Below are positions 25,785-39,300 of a stretch of DNA of 64,000 bases, in pieces. The DNA lies in assembly GCF_901933205.1 (NCBI RefSeq), contig NC_044574.1, positions 19,515,733 to 19,579,732 of the forward strand, in the 5' to 3' direction. The position numbers were made by a program, and so were the translations under genes. Numbering within the stretch: position 1 is the first letter of the stretch; every line of letters starts with the position of its first letter. The notes under the pieces are model-generated. The model searched no databases. It was not told the DNA's origin and saw nothing but the letters and a program-made list of their open reading frames with translations. This DNA comes from Camarhynchus parvulus (taxonomy: Eukaryota > Chordata > Aves > Passeriformes > Thraupidae).

Positions 25785-26375
25785 TGTCCTTGCTGCACTG
25801 AAGGCCAGCAGTGTCCTGGGCCACATAGGTAGGAGGGCTACCAGCTGTCCAAGGGATCACCCTTCTCCTCTAGTAAGCACTGTTGAGGCACATTTGAAAT
25901 GCTGTCTTCTTTGTAAGAGAGAAATGGGCATTCTGGATCTAGCCCAGCAAAGGGTCACAAATGCCATCAAGGAATGGGAGTGTGTGTTGTATGAGGAGAG
26001 GTTGAGAGAGATATGACTGTTCTGCCAGAAGAGAATGCCCTGAGGGAACAATATCAATGTGTATTTGTTGGCATGGTGTAAATATGAGCTAGACTTTTCT
26101 CAGTAGTAGCCATGGAAAGGACAAGAGGCAACAACCACAAACTAAGATACAGGCAATTTAATTTAAACATCAGAAAAAGACACTTACTGTGAGAAGGTAA
26201 GACACTGGCACAGGTTACGCAGAAAGCCTATGAACTGTTCATTTGAGATACTTTAAACCCAGCTGGACCCAGATCTGATCAACCCACTCTAACTAACCAC
26301 ACCTTAACCCGGGAGCTGGACTATGTGATTTCCAGAGGAGCCTTCCCACTTCAGACATTCTGTGATTTTGTGGTG
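25785..26375 (+). mobile_element. CR1 LINE fragment, 5'-truncated
   Basis: The sequence follows the CR1 3' region: CTGAAGGCCAGCAGTGTCCT, then GCCCAGCAAAGGGTCACAAATG, then GAGGAGAGGTTGAGAGAG, then GACAAGAGGCAACAACCACA, then a GGAGCCTTCCCACTTCAGAC block. It ends with ATTCTGTGATT, a form of the CR1 terminal octamer repeat. Only the end of the reverse-transcriptase frame and the 3' UTR are represented, and stops and indels show that it is dead. 5' truncation is normal for CR1, which primes from its 3' end. The open frame at 25738-26016 is a remnant of the CR1 coding region and not a host gene. Its 3' end faces the next CR1 at 26515. Confidence 0.9.
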
Positions 26376-26514
26376 AAGATCTTCCCCTATTTTAGTTGAG
26401 AAAGAAAGGAAGTGAGGAACAAAAAAATTCTCTAAAAAACATACCTAAAAGACAGAATTAATTTAAAATGTGAGATACTTACTTTTCCAAGTATGCAATT
26501 GAACTATTAGACTC

Positions 26515-27175
26515 ACAGAATAAACTGAATTAGAAGGGAGCCATTAGGGTCATTGAATCCAGCTCCTGGTCCTGTGAAGGACAGCAGTCTCAACTCTGTC
26601 AGGCTTGATGCTGTGATCACTTCCCTGGGGAGCTTGTTCCAGTGTCTGACCTCTCTCTGGGTGAAGAAACTTTTCCTGATATTCAACCTAAACCTCCCTG
26701 ATACAGCTTCATGCCATTCTCTTGGGTCCTGTTACTGATCACAGAGAAGAGAACAGTACCTACCCCTTCCCTTCCCCTACAAAGAAGTTGTAACTCCAAT
26801 GAGGTCTCCTCTCAGTCTCCTCCAGAGTGAACAGACCAATGTTCACAGACATCATCTGCTCCTCATACGGTTTCCCCTCAAGGCTCTTCCACCATCTTTG
26901 TTGCCCTCCTTTGAACACTCTCTGATACCTTAATATCCTATATTGCAGTGCCCAAAACTGCACACAATATTCAAGATGAGGCTGCCCCAGCTGAGAGCAG
27001 AGCAGGACAATCCCCTGCCCTGCCTGGCTGGCCATGCTGTGCCTGATGCACCCCAGGACAGTATTGGCCCTCCTGGCTGCCAGGGCACTGCTGGCTCATC
27101 TTCAACTTTCTGCCAGCCAGGAGCCCCAGGTTGCTTTCCGCTGTGCTGCTCTCCAGTTCCCTGTACCTGGAAAAG
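26515..27175 (-). mobile_element. CR1 LINE fragment, 5'-truncated
   Basis: The reverse complement of this block is a CR1 3' portion. The plus strand begins ACTCACAGAATAAACTGAATT at the element's 3' end, and runs through GAGCTTGTTCCAGTGTCTGAC, CTCCTCTCAGTCTCCTCCAG and CCAGGACAGTATTGGCCCTC. It ends near 27175, where similarity fades. It has more GC than its surroundings, as CR1 usually does here. The overlapping frames of 76-124 codons at 26760-27304 on both strands come from the element. It lies tail to tail with the plus-strand CR1 that ends at 26375, about 140 bases away. Confidence 0.9.
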
Positions 27176-30100
27176 CATGCAAAATCTTGAGAGTTCCACA
27201 TAATTCTTATTCATTAAAAGATCTTGGGATATCTTTTTGCCCGTTCTCATTCCCTCCTGATCTCTCAAAATGTTGTCATGCATCATACTGAAGAGGTTAT
27301 ACATATTGTATAAAAATTGTTGTCAAATTAATAAGCTGAATTCAGATACGAAACAGAAACAGTGGGACACAGGATCATTTTATGAACAAGGAATAATATA
27401 TGCTTCTCTGTGAAAATGCTAGGTCTAGAGCTCTTCAGATTTTCCTAAAATGTTAAATCACATCTAGATTGTTACATCAGAAGCTGTAGATTTATAATAT
27501 TAAAAATTACCTCCTTTGAAGTGAGAGAGGTTTGATGTTTGTGTGGAGGGAATATAATGATTGATTTAAATTTAGAACAGACACTGGGCAGGACTATATA
27601 TAATGCATAATTATCAGCTCTGTTTACCTACTAAGAAAAAAAGATCGTCTCTCAAAATACAAAAGTTATTGTTAAAAAATTAGATGGTATGTATGTTCAG
27701 AAATAAAAAATCAGCACAGCACTTCTTATGTTGTAGAAAAATTGCATAATTTTAGAAAAACTAAGAAAAATTAGAAGGATGAGGAGGGTAAGCAGTAAAT
27801 TTTTGCTGAGAGCAGAAAAAGTGGTAATAACTGAAATAATGAAACTGTTATCATGTAAATATGAAGATGAAATGTACTGAAGTGCTTAAGTATAGTAGTC
27901 TTTTTAAGGGATTTGAACAGAACTTAGGGAATCTATAGAGATCTGGAATTACAACTGCTTCTTCTGGGGAGTTTACTCAGATTTCAGAATGCAAAGTTTT
28001 TCTCATAAAGTATGAAGTGAAACACATGCAGGTATTGGTCCTCAACACCTTTGTGCTTTTGAGACATGACTACCAAAAGAAACAGGACATTAAAAAGATT
28101 TTTGCTAAACTAAATTATTGCAGATGAATGTTGTGAGTCAGTTATGCCTTTTTTATGACTAAAAATAGAAGAGAAGATTCCAGGTATAAAAGATATCATT
28201 TGGTCTGACATTTTGTACCACTAATGTGACCAGGTAAAGAAAATTCAGTTCTGTGAGACCTGTATAGGGAAGCGACAATAACTGAGCTAGCCTTGTGACA
28301 CATAATGAGGTCAATCTGGTTGTAATGACATGACAGCTACTACAGGTTTGTAAACATGCTTTGATAATATAAATGAAGCACATATATTCAATAGAATATG
28401 CAATTAGCAAAGACAAAAATCTGCGCCAGGCACCATACTAATGAATAGCATTGCACAGTTCAGTTTGCTAGCATAGAAACACACATAGGTTCCAGCACCT
28501 GTTCTAGTGAAAACTAAAGATGTCCCGACTTTGAAGAATTCTGGTCTGTGCTACCCATACATAGGTACAGATAGCCCAGAGGTAAAAGTCTGGTGTACTC
28601 CATGTCTGATCAAAAATGTGTTCTCTTTTCTTCCATTCCATTATTACACCGCCTCTTTTGCTTTTATCCCACAAAGCCTTCATTCTCAAGCCTAAAATGT
28701 CTGTTGTGCTGTTGCTCATTATGCAGTATGTTTATTGGACCTCTTCTACTGAACTCTTAACAGATTACAGACCTGTAAAAGAACTAAAATGGCAAAAAAT
28801 GTAAAGATGTCAGATATCTATGTCTCTCTCAATTGTCCTAGAAAGTCTGACCTTGTGAACTTCTGCTTTTTAGTCTTTGCCGTCTTCTGCTCCCCATTCA
28901 CTACATAATGTAGCAAAAATGATTTTTTTTTTTAAAAGTCTTACTTTTAGTCTAAGAGCTTCTTCCTCCTTTCCACAGTAAGCCACTCCTCCATTGTCAA
29001 GGAGCTAATGTAAATTGGTTGATCCAAGCTAATCCAAGATGGCATTGGTGACCAACTACCACTCTCCTTCATCTGCATTGGAAGATGGAGGTGTGATCAA
29101 CAGCAGTACTCCTAGACACTTTAACAGCTCGATATTGTTTCTCTTGTGTTTCTGCAATATATGTTGTCTATTTCTCTCATCCTCATACAAGACTTTAATT
29201 TTAAAGCTTTCACCTGGTTAGAACTGACCTTTGGTGAGGTTATTAAACATTTTTCTATGGCAGGTTTATTTTTATTGACTTACAAGCTTTTCAGATTAAA
29301 AAACCTCCAAAAACAAACCAGAAGTGATCTCCCTAGACCCACCCTGAAAATTCTAATTCTTCATTTTTGTAACACTGGATTTTCAGTTTTAGCAGTTAAA
29401 GAAGTCTGAAAGGCTATTCCAGGGGGAGAGGGGAAGTAGAGGGAATTTTGTTTACTTTTTAACTTTAAAGAAATTGTTCCACTTTTTTTTTTTCCTTCTG
29501 GAAAAAAGAATATTGCCTAAACTGCTGTAAAAAATTAATATATTCTTTTAAGTTAGAATTTATAATATTCCCACACTCGACTGGGGCAAGACACAATCCA
29601 GCAATTAGCAGTGTGCCTCACAGGACACCCATGGATGTGTAGCCAAGCTAGGCTGAATGATCAGTGTAGGCACAGAGCATCTCAACTTGGCACAGCAATC
29701 TGGACCAAGCACGCTAAATGATGGGCACCAGGAGTCTCACAGAGCTGGCTGCACTGAACTAAAGTGCCACACAAAATCTGCAGTGAATCCTCCACAAAAT
29801 GGAACAAATCAGTTTCTGAGCTACACTGCCCTTTTAGTAGTATTTCATGCATTTACTGTTATTACAGTCAGTTCAGTTAGTTCAGTTATTCCATCCAGAA
29901 TTTCTCCACTTTTGAATGTTTAAATTTTTAAATTTAGAAATAGAAAAGTGAGAAAGCCAAGAAAAATCCCAACTTTTCAATTTAAAAATAAACCTAAGCA
30001 CAACCTTGTTTTTCTTAATTACCCATGATTTATGACAAAATTTAACTCCTGAGTGAATTGTTATGGTAATAAGTTATATCACGAAATATTTATTATGGAC

Positions 30101-32814
30101 AAACTAGCATGGGCTCAAAAACTTAGAAGAATGTCCAGCTGTGATAGGGGCATTCGTTTAATGAAGAAAGAAGATTATACATGTTGACAAAGAAAAAAAA
30201 TAAAACATCAATTTCTTAAAGTTATATTATAATTAGGAATAACAGGAGCAGTGGGATTTAACACTGATGGGATTTACTATTAATGGACTTCATCTTTAAG
30301 AATTCATAGCACCAAGGTTTCTGCTAACATCAATTAGGGTCCAGAGTTTCACAAGTATTTCTGAGACCTCATCATGAGATTCTGGGATGCTTCTAATCTG
30401 TAACTTTTGATGCCTCAAGTATTTTTTTCAAATCCAGACTCTCTTACATTGACTTTTCTTACAGAATTATCATCTGGGCCTCAAATGTCTCCTGTAGAAA
30501 AGTACATGGCTAGGCAAGCCCTAGGCATGGCTGTTGAGCTCACAGTGGTGATAGTTTAGCTGAGCTGTGGACACAGTGAGCAAAAGCTACAGCCTAGAAG
30601 AGCTTTTAACGGTACAGCAAGAAGTATTTAACACTCCTATTTCCTAGGATTGAATAACCTGCTAGATTTTTAACCCGAAAATGGATTCCTTTTCCTTTGC
30701 TTGCTTCTTAGTTAGTCTGTTTCTTCTAGATTTTGTTTATATTAATAAATTGTACCTGACTCCTTTTTGCCCTACTTAGGCATAGTCGGTAATGTTCCTT
30801 TGTTTTTAATGTTAGACATAGATTTTTCTTTTCTCATCTTATTACTTATCGTTCATATTTAATGCTGCACACAGAATTATCTTTTAGACTCTTTTTACCT
30901 TTTGATTTCTTATATTTAATGACACACCCAATTGTTTGATATCCTTTTTTTCCCTAGGAACCTGTCACTGCTCTCTATTTAGCTGCTTTGAACTAGCTTT
31001 CATCTTTTAGTATTTAAATCATCTAAGTTCTCATGCATCATACTGCATTGTTCCTCATTATTTACTCCTTCTGACTATAATGCCATTCTCGTCAAACTAG
31101 TGTTACTTTTTTCTTTGTTTCATGCTCTTTGTTTTTAATTTTCCAAGTCAGATTTACGCTTATTACATGACTCCCACACCTTAGCTATTGTCATTAACCT
31201 CAGATGTGAGACTTTATCAAAAGGGTTTTCAGAAACTTGTCTGAAGTGTCTTATCTACAGCAGCTCGTTTGTCGTCTGCGACCAGGAGAGTTATTGAATG
31301 ACAGAAGGCTCCTCTCGCTGGAAGCTAAGTGCCCAACCCTCTGAGTCCTTTGTTTGAATGTAGGTCTCCAACATGGCAGTCTACAATAGAAGCACTTGAC
31401 AAAAGGATTGATTTTTACATCCAGCACTGGAAGAATGCATATAATTTCCATGTATTACATGGTGTATGTGCTACATAATTTGAAACTTTTTTTTCTAGCT
31501 GCACTGAATATCCTGTTTGAAGCCTGGGCTATATTGAATGTGATTTCTATTATAAATAAATGGCATTAACTTCAGAGTTAAACTCTCAGTACTTACCAGC
31601 ACTGCCACAGCACTTTACCAGATATTACAAATTGTTTGCTTGCCAACCAAAATCCAAGTCTAAAGTGCAATTCCAAATCAGAAATTATGCTTGTAAAGTA
31701 CAAGTCTATGTAGAGAGCCTAATTGGAGCTGGATGAGTTTTTCCTGTAGATCCTTCAAAAAAAACCCTTCACGGAATCGGCACTTACATTTAAAAATGCT
31801 TTAAATCCTGACGATTCATAAGGATCTGTAAATAAGGAAATAAAGTAATGCCTTCTAGAAAGTCAGTGCTATATTATGGTCCTAAATACTCTGGGTAACA
31901 TTATTCACTCTATTTCAAGAAAAGTATTTCATCACCGATGAAAGATGAAAAGGGAATATGGGGGAAATCTCACCTATTAGTAGAATGGAGAAAAATTTCT
32001 ACGATTACACGGGTGTTTATATGGTAAAAGCACAAAAAATGCCCAAGTAGTAAAAAAACAGGTGATCAGGGACATTTGTTCTCTATGCCTATATCCCAGT
32101 AATAGGAGACATTTCCTAAAAATGAACTTCAAAACTCATTGTCATCACATCTCAGTGTCTGTAAAAATGCTAGGAAAAATCTCATACTCCATTATTTAAG
32201 GCTATGTTGACCAACAGAGACCAAATTAAGACCTTTTGGAAACGGGTCAGAAGGCATTATTCCACTTCTACCTACATCACATTTCTCTAATGGATCTATT
32301 TCTTGCTATCACCTGAGACTCTGTGTATCACTGATGACTTGAATGACACCTTCTGTTGGTGCTCACTGCAAATTGTGTTAATAGGAAATAAATTAATCCA
32401 TTAGAACTGCTGTCTTCATAGCTGACTTTAATTCAAAGCTGCTTTGAATCAAAACATAATCAAACTTTTAGCCTTGAGGCTTCACAATCAAGTTAGACTG
32501 ATCAAAGGGGGAAGTTTTGTGTAATGTTCGATCTAATATAATTGAGGACTTAACACAGGTGGTTTTGCTCTCCTTCTTGTTATCCTTCTTCATATGATCC
32601 TGCCCTTCTTAAATCTTTGTGTCTGTTTGTTAGACTGAACTTTCTGATCTAGCCTGTTTTGCAGTTCCTTACATATTATATCTGATAATAACCAGGCACT
32701 GGAAAAAATTGTGGGTAGGAGATCACTTTTGAACAGGATTATGATTAGTGAAAAATGTGCCCTTAGGTCAATTTTCCTTCTCATACCTATTTGCATGTTC
32801 TGTTTCTATTTTTT
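27176..32814. other. AT-rich stretch without recognised gene
   Basis: No recognised gene or mobile element. A somewhat GC-richer segment at about 29580-29790 and a CpG-containing block at about 31240-31460 stand out from the AT-rich background but match nothing that I know. Poly(T) runs occur near 28922 and 29484. Short open frames on both strands show no motifs. Confidence 0.55.
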
Positions 32815-32819
32815 GACAG

Positions 32820-33366
32820 TGTGCTGATTTGGGTGGGGTAGAGTTTATTTTCTTCACAGTGGCTGGTATGTGACTGTGTGTTAGACTTGAGCTGAACAGA
32901 GGGTTGATAATGTAGAAATGTTTTTGCTCTTGCTGAGCAGGGCTTACACAGAGCCAAGGCCTTTTCTGCATTTTGTACTGCCATGCTGACAAAGGAGGAG
33001 ACAAAGCCAGGACAGGCAACCCAAGCTGACCCCAGCACATCATGCACAGCGAATAAAGTGGGGAAAGAAGGAGGAAGAGTGGGGCACTTGGAGTGGTAGT
33101 GCTTGTCTTCCCAAGTTAGCATTACATGTGAATGAGCCCTGTTTTCCTGGAGATGGCTGAACACCTGTCTGCCTATGGAAAGCAGTGAATTAATTTATTG
33201 TTTGACTTTGTGTGCACTGCTTTTACTTTCCCTAATAAACTGTCTTTATCTCAACCCATGAGTTTTCTGGCTTTTTCCCTTCTGATTTCCTCCTTGATTC
33301 TGCTGGTGCAGGACTCAGCAAGCAGCGGCATGGGGCTTGGTTTCTGCTTGATATTAAATCATGACA
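32820..33366 (+). mobile_element. Solo LTR, family A (ERVL-like)
   Basis: It starts TGTGCTGATTTGGGTGGGGT and ends TTAAATCATGACA, so it has retroviral TG...CA ends. GACAG lies directly on both sides (32815-32819 and 33367-33371), a perfect 5-bp target-site duplication that defines both ends. An AATAAA (33234-33239) sits in the CCTAATAAACTGTC context typical of this family, followed by the CAACCCATGAGTTTTC block. The TATA region is degenerate (CGAATAAAGTGGGG). No internal retroviral sequence is attached, so this is a recombined solo LTR. A 5-bp duplication fits ERVL-type integrases. The exact family name is not assigned. The open frames on either strand here are artefacts of the LTR. Confidence 0.88.
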
Positions 33367-33371
33367 GACAG

Positions 33372-36300
33372 CTAGAGTGGTTATATAGCCCAGCAGTTGT
33401 TTGGGTTTTTTATATATATGATTCATACCATAGATCAAAATAAGCAAAGTTAATGCAAGAAAATAGCAAGGAAGCCCTGGTGAGAAGGTGAGGGTAATTA
33501 TGGACAGAATTACCCTTTCTAATAGCTGCCTGATTTAGCTTGATTTAAGCTGGCTGTGGAGCTATCGAAAAAAGCCAAATCCAGGTTCCTCTAATGAGCA
33601 TATTTCATACCACCTCTCAAAACAAAGTGAAATAGGTCAAATAGTAATCATAGTCTTGTATTGAAAAAGGTTTTCTGTCCTAGAGAGTTCAATGCTAGCT
33701 CTGTTCCTGATCTGAGAGCCTTAGATGACTTGAGGCTGTATGCAGAATAAACAACATAGTGAATTGTACCCTGAAATAAAAATGTAACTGCTGCAGGGGA
33801 GAGAGCAATCATTAAATATGTTCCTCACAATGACTCAGTTGACTCCAAAGATGAATTACTCCTGTTAGCAGTAGATTAAGTTTCCTTGCCAGGTGTTTCT
33901 CCAACACAGTAGGATAACATGCTTCAGTTGAGTTTGGGCTGCATGGGTGTGCGTCCCTGCTTTCAGTTCAATCTCAGAGAAGAATGCTCAAGCTGTACAG
34001 GGAAATATGACAGGGAGAGGGAGAAAGAAAAGGCATATTTGCCATTCTAAAGGCTAAAGAAGTCTTACAAAACTGTGACAGTAAAATGTATTGACAGAGG
34101 TCAGTTAAATTTGCTCTGTAAAATATACATCACCAACAAAGTTGTGCAGATTCTGTCTTTCGTCCTCAGTATCATTTCTGTTCTGTAGGGAAGTCAATTA
34201 TCAGGAAATCCCATACCTTCCTTGCTAGGGTGAAATGGCTTTACTTTTTATATTCTTTTAGCCAAGACACAAAAATTACTTTGAATATTGATGACACTGC
34301 AAACAGATATTGCTGCATTCTTGTTTTAGCACTAAAACCCAACCCAAACGAAACCAAAATACAAAGCAAAACAAAAATAAGAGGGAGGAAAATTGCAAAA
34401 TAATTTGCTAATAGAACTCTTGGACAGGAAGAATAAAATATGCGTCTTTGTCATTCTGAAAATTCAAAGGAGTAAATCTATCAGATCATCCTAACTAGCT
34501 CAATAGAGAAATTACCAAAGCCCAAAGCGGTTTTGGCAATATTTACTGATGAAGGAACTATAGTGTTTTAATGAATTTTGTCTAATACTATCAGAAATTT
34601 CCCACATTGCATTGAAACATAATGGTCTACTAAATAAAGATGTCTATAAAATCTAAGAGTACAAAATTGCTTAAACAGGACTTCAGTGGGCAAGGCAGGG
34701 TAGCATTTGCATATGAATTGATCTGAGTGTTAGTTTCAAAATAATTTTTTCACTCTTTTAGTAGCCTTATCATCATCCCTTGTTTATAGATGTTTAAAAT
34801 CTGCATTTCTGAAGAACCACATCAGGCTTCTATTAAATGTCATGTCCTCAACTAGTTAGGTATAGCCAGGACTACCTAGGGAAAATATGACCATCAACAC
34901 AGATTCTTTACAGTTCATTTTCACTCCTGTTGCTCAATGACTACTTGGAAACAGATGCAGGAGTTAATTATTTTTTTCCCAGCTATCCAACAGTATTCAT
35001 GGCCACACTCATGCAAAAAGGACCTTTTGTTCTTACTTAGCAGTTTCCTGAGGGGTTAGACTTAAAAATACCCATCCACACTATGTTAATAAGATTGTGG
35101 CCATATTAATAGTCATCTCATCTTTCTCCCTCTCTTTTCTGCATATATATATATATATATCTATATGTGTGTGTGTGTGTGTGTGTGTATTACATGTGCC
35201 TATAAAAACACATACAAACCTTTACATTTTGTGTGTTATACAAACTCATATCCTCATAATATAAACACATTTATTTAAATTAAATATTTTGATAATGCAG
35301 ACCTAACATATATATGAACATAACCCAGATTTATAATTGTAAGTCACCAATGTGATTTGTAAGTATTAATGAATTAAAATTTACTAAAACCACATTTCAG
35401 TATGTATTTTAATCAAAAGGTTCTTTCCCAGGTAGTAGACAGATGAGTTACTTAATAATACAGTGGACCCATAATAAATATCTTCAAATCCCATACTGTG
35501 GTGAAGTTTCATTAATTTGTTTCTGCTTATATTGAACTCAAGCACCTGAAGTTCTTGTAACATAATGGCACACTGACAGGGAAGGGACAGACAGCACAGG
35601 AAGAAAAGGAAATTACATGATTATTTTTAGGAAATTTCATCATTCCCACTGGAACTGAGTCACATTATAATTGTACTCATATGCACATAACAATGTAATT
35701 CATTTTTCATCACATTAATAATATGAAAGTATCAATAAGTCTCATAATAACAGGTTAAAATTCGTTGCATTTATTGTCAAATGAAAATTGTATTAACTTT
35801 CAGCAGATACACTATTTCTTTGATGCTTCATGCCTATTACACTCATCATATAGTGTTACATACAGTACCATAACACAATGTGACTCTTCAAAATGGATAT
35901 GGCTCACATTTGAAATACTGAGTTGGGGAATAATACAGGCTGACATGGATGGAATAAAGGATTTTGATTCTGTTTGATTTTGAACTGCTTTACATTTTGG
36001 ATATAACTCAATTCCTAAAGATAAAACTATATTTACTCATCACCACTGACTTGAAAGCTATAAAGAAGTCTCTGCACACCTTAACTGTTAATCGAATGTG
36101 AAGAAAAGGATTAATTGCAATTTGAATTTCTCAATTCAGTGAAAAATTGGTGCTATTAATGATGGTGAGTGCCAGGGGCCAGGAACCTGAGTGTACAAAG
36201 CATTTTCATACTGTAGGCATTCTCTCACGGTGGTTTCTTTAGGAATCTTTTACAGGAGCTGATAAAGCACCAGAAATCTGAGATGTTGAAATATCATACT

Positions 36301-39300
36301 GAGAAGATTTGTATAGTCCTCAGACAGACATTTTGAATTGTAAAGCCTTGTATCAATATCTGTTACTGCCACCTACTACCATCTTAATTCCCCAACACTT
36401 TATTACACTGTTGTGAAGCAGTAGAATCTAACTTTGATGTTTGTATGTTGACAGCTGTGATCAAATTGGTTTTTTGTATGATCAAACTGGCACACAGAAG
36501 GGAGGAAACACTCAGAAATAGTATAAAACAGACTTGAAAGCTATAACTGAAGTACACAATCTCTAAAAGATTCTTCCTTTATTGTGCTATGTCAGATGTT
36601 AAATACATTATAACTTCAGTTGAAACTGAGATCATATTACATTACTTTTGCTTTATTGCTGTATCTTTTTTCCCCTGTATGTAGTTATTGAATAAAATTG
36701 TTTATAAAATACTGTTGCCTCATAGACTTGGGAGGGATGATCAACACACCTAGTTATTCCCTTTGGCTGGGTCTAAGAACATGATTGGAATTTTCTTAGT
36801 CTCTAAATATTGAACATTGATTTTTTTTCTCTCTTCTTTTAGTTTCCAGTAAATTTAAGTTTAATACATAATCTCTGATACTGGACTCCTACACAGTTTC
36901 CATAGTCTATAACTGTGCTTCAGATAGATGAACTGCCACTAGCAGGAGTTTTGACTGCAAATTTTTTTTTTTGTAAATGTATTTCATACATCTTGCTTTT
37001 TTTTTTTTTTTTGAGAAGGAAAGTAAAACTTCTGGTAGTGGATAGTAAATTCAGGTAATACTGAATTGTATAAATGCTTAACATCAGAAATAGAACTAGC
37101 AAATGTCATCTTTGAGAATTCAGGAAGTAGGTTGGGTAATTCATAGAACTTGTTTTTATAACTCTCTTAAGTAAGTACTGTATATGAGATCAGAGAAATA
37201 CTTCAATAAATCCTTTAGCACCTTGAGGAAAATTGCAAGCAGCAAGAGTTCATAAGCAAGAAATCATGTTGAATTAACTTGCTATCAAAGAAAATTCAAC
37301 AGTTTTCTACAGAAGGTAGGGTTAATGCAGTGAGCATAATAGGCACTGTTTAATTCTTCTGACTTCAGTAAAGATCTATCCTATTAAATCTAGGGTGAAT
37401 TTGAAATATTTTTCAAGAAATCACAAGAAATGTGGTGTATATAGCAATGTGTAGAATGAGAGCTTGAAAGATAAATAATGGCATTATCTTTCATTATGAT
37501 TAATCTCCAATCAGATTATTTTTACTTTCACAGTAGTGTTAATAATGATCCACATATCCCAGTGCTGTCCAAATCTCATTGAACAACTTCATGAACATAC
37601 CAGCAGAAGGTAACAAAAATAAAGCTTGGTAAATTATGTAAAAGGTAAAATATCTTTCCTTTTGAGGAACATAACTTTAAATATCATCATCCAGATGTTG
37701 TACATAATATTTTTTATTTATTTCTGTCCCTCTGGAGGAAACAGATTCTGTTCTCTGTAATACCAGATTTCAGCAGGTAAAGATGTGAAATGACACTTTC
37801 ACTCCAGGTTATTTCTGACTAAATTTCTTGCCTGATAGAGAGGAAGGAGATTTTTTTTAATATGGTAATTGATTGGAGAACTTCAGCCACTAAGTTCTGG
37901 AAAAAAAAATCATTAAAAGAGTTAAACACACATCATCTTCACCAAATAAAGTTTACAAGGACTTACAGTGACAGGTCTATGAATATTTGAGGGAGCAATG
38001 CCAAATGAGGCCATATAAAAAAGAGAAGGAGAAGGTTTATTGAAAATTACCTAGCAAATCAATAAAATAATGAAATAATTTAATATGATTGTAAATGTAG
38101 TATGGAGATGTATTCTGTTCTGGCAGAAATTTGGACTAATGACAAATTTTACCTTTCCTGATTTTAGATTTTTTGATTCTCTGAACCTTTATAGACTAAG
38201 AAGATTGGGTAAAATATCTTCTATCTGAGACTACTTGAAAGATTAGAGTGGGTGTACGGCAAATTTCTCAAAGAGTCTGAAAACCTCACTGGTATTGGTA
38301 TAACTACTCATAGTGACAAGCTTAAACAGTGATTAGTAGTGATTCTGGCTCATAAAGTTTATTTCATGCATTCATTTACATATGAACTTTATTATTGCAA
38401 TATATTTAAATAGGTGTGTCTATAATCTCTATAACCAAAAAGATATACACAAAGTAGAAGCTGGGAGGTATTTTAACTTCATCTATGAAATTCCAAATAA
38501 TTTTTGGAGATTGAAGCTCTATGCCTCTGTTTCACTTAGAAAACCTTTGGGATTTTAAGAGTTGAATGCTAACTCTTTCTTGTTCCAGTTTATCTTACCA
38601 AATAGTAGAAATCAAGAGGTCAACCTCAAGTCTGCATGTGTCCAGTCATCCATCATTTTACCAGATATGTTATGAAGAAGAGGTTATTCTTGTTATCTTG
38701 CAGGTACCTTATCACAGAACTTTATCAGAGATGAGCTAAAAACCTAAAACAGTAGTAACAGTATCACAAGGTCAGTCAATGGCAATGTCAAAAATTAGTG
38801 TTTTTCCTTTGCTTCATAACTTCCACTGCTTTCAGATACCTCTATATTGTTCAACATACACTTGCCTCCTAACAAAGAAGGACAGAATTTTTCATCTGGA
38901 AAGAAATAAATTGCCTCGGGAGTCTGTTCAAAGAATTTGTGCATCTTCTAGTGATGCAAAGTAATAAATAAATAAACAAACCTGTATGGCATTTCAATGG
39001 GAAGTAGTGTGTTTGAAATTAAAGCAGTCAAGGACCATCAGCTAGCCGGCTAATCTATGCAAATATTCCATTCTGTATTGGGAAAGCACTCACAGCAACA
39101 TCATCCTGACTTAGTGCTTCATTACAGGCAAGAGGTAAAATCACTGTCCATTGGTGCTAAGATTTCAAAGTGACAAAGTACCACATCAGAAGAAAACTGA
39201 TGTGAATAAGAGCACTTTGCTGATCAGAAGACTGCCGATGAGTTTTAGTGTCCCGGGCTTCATCAGTGACAGACTTATTAGCTGTGGCTGGAGAGGCTGA

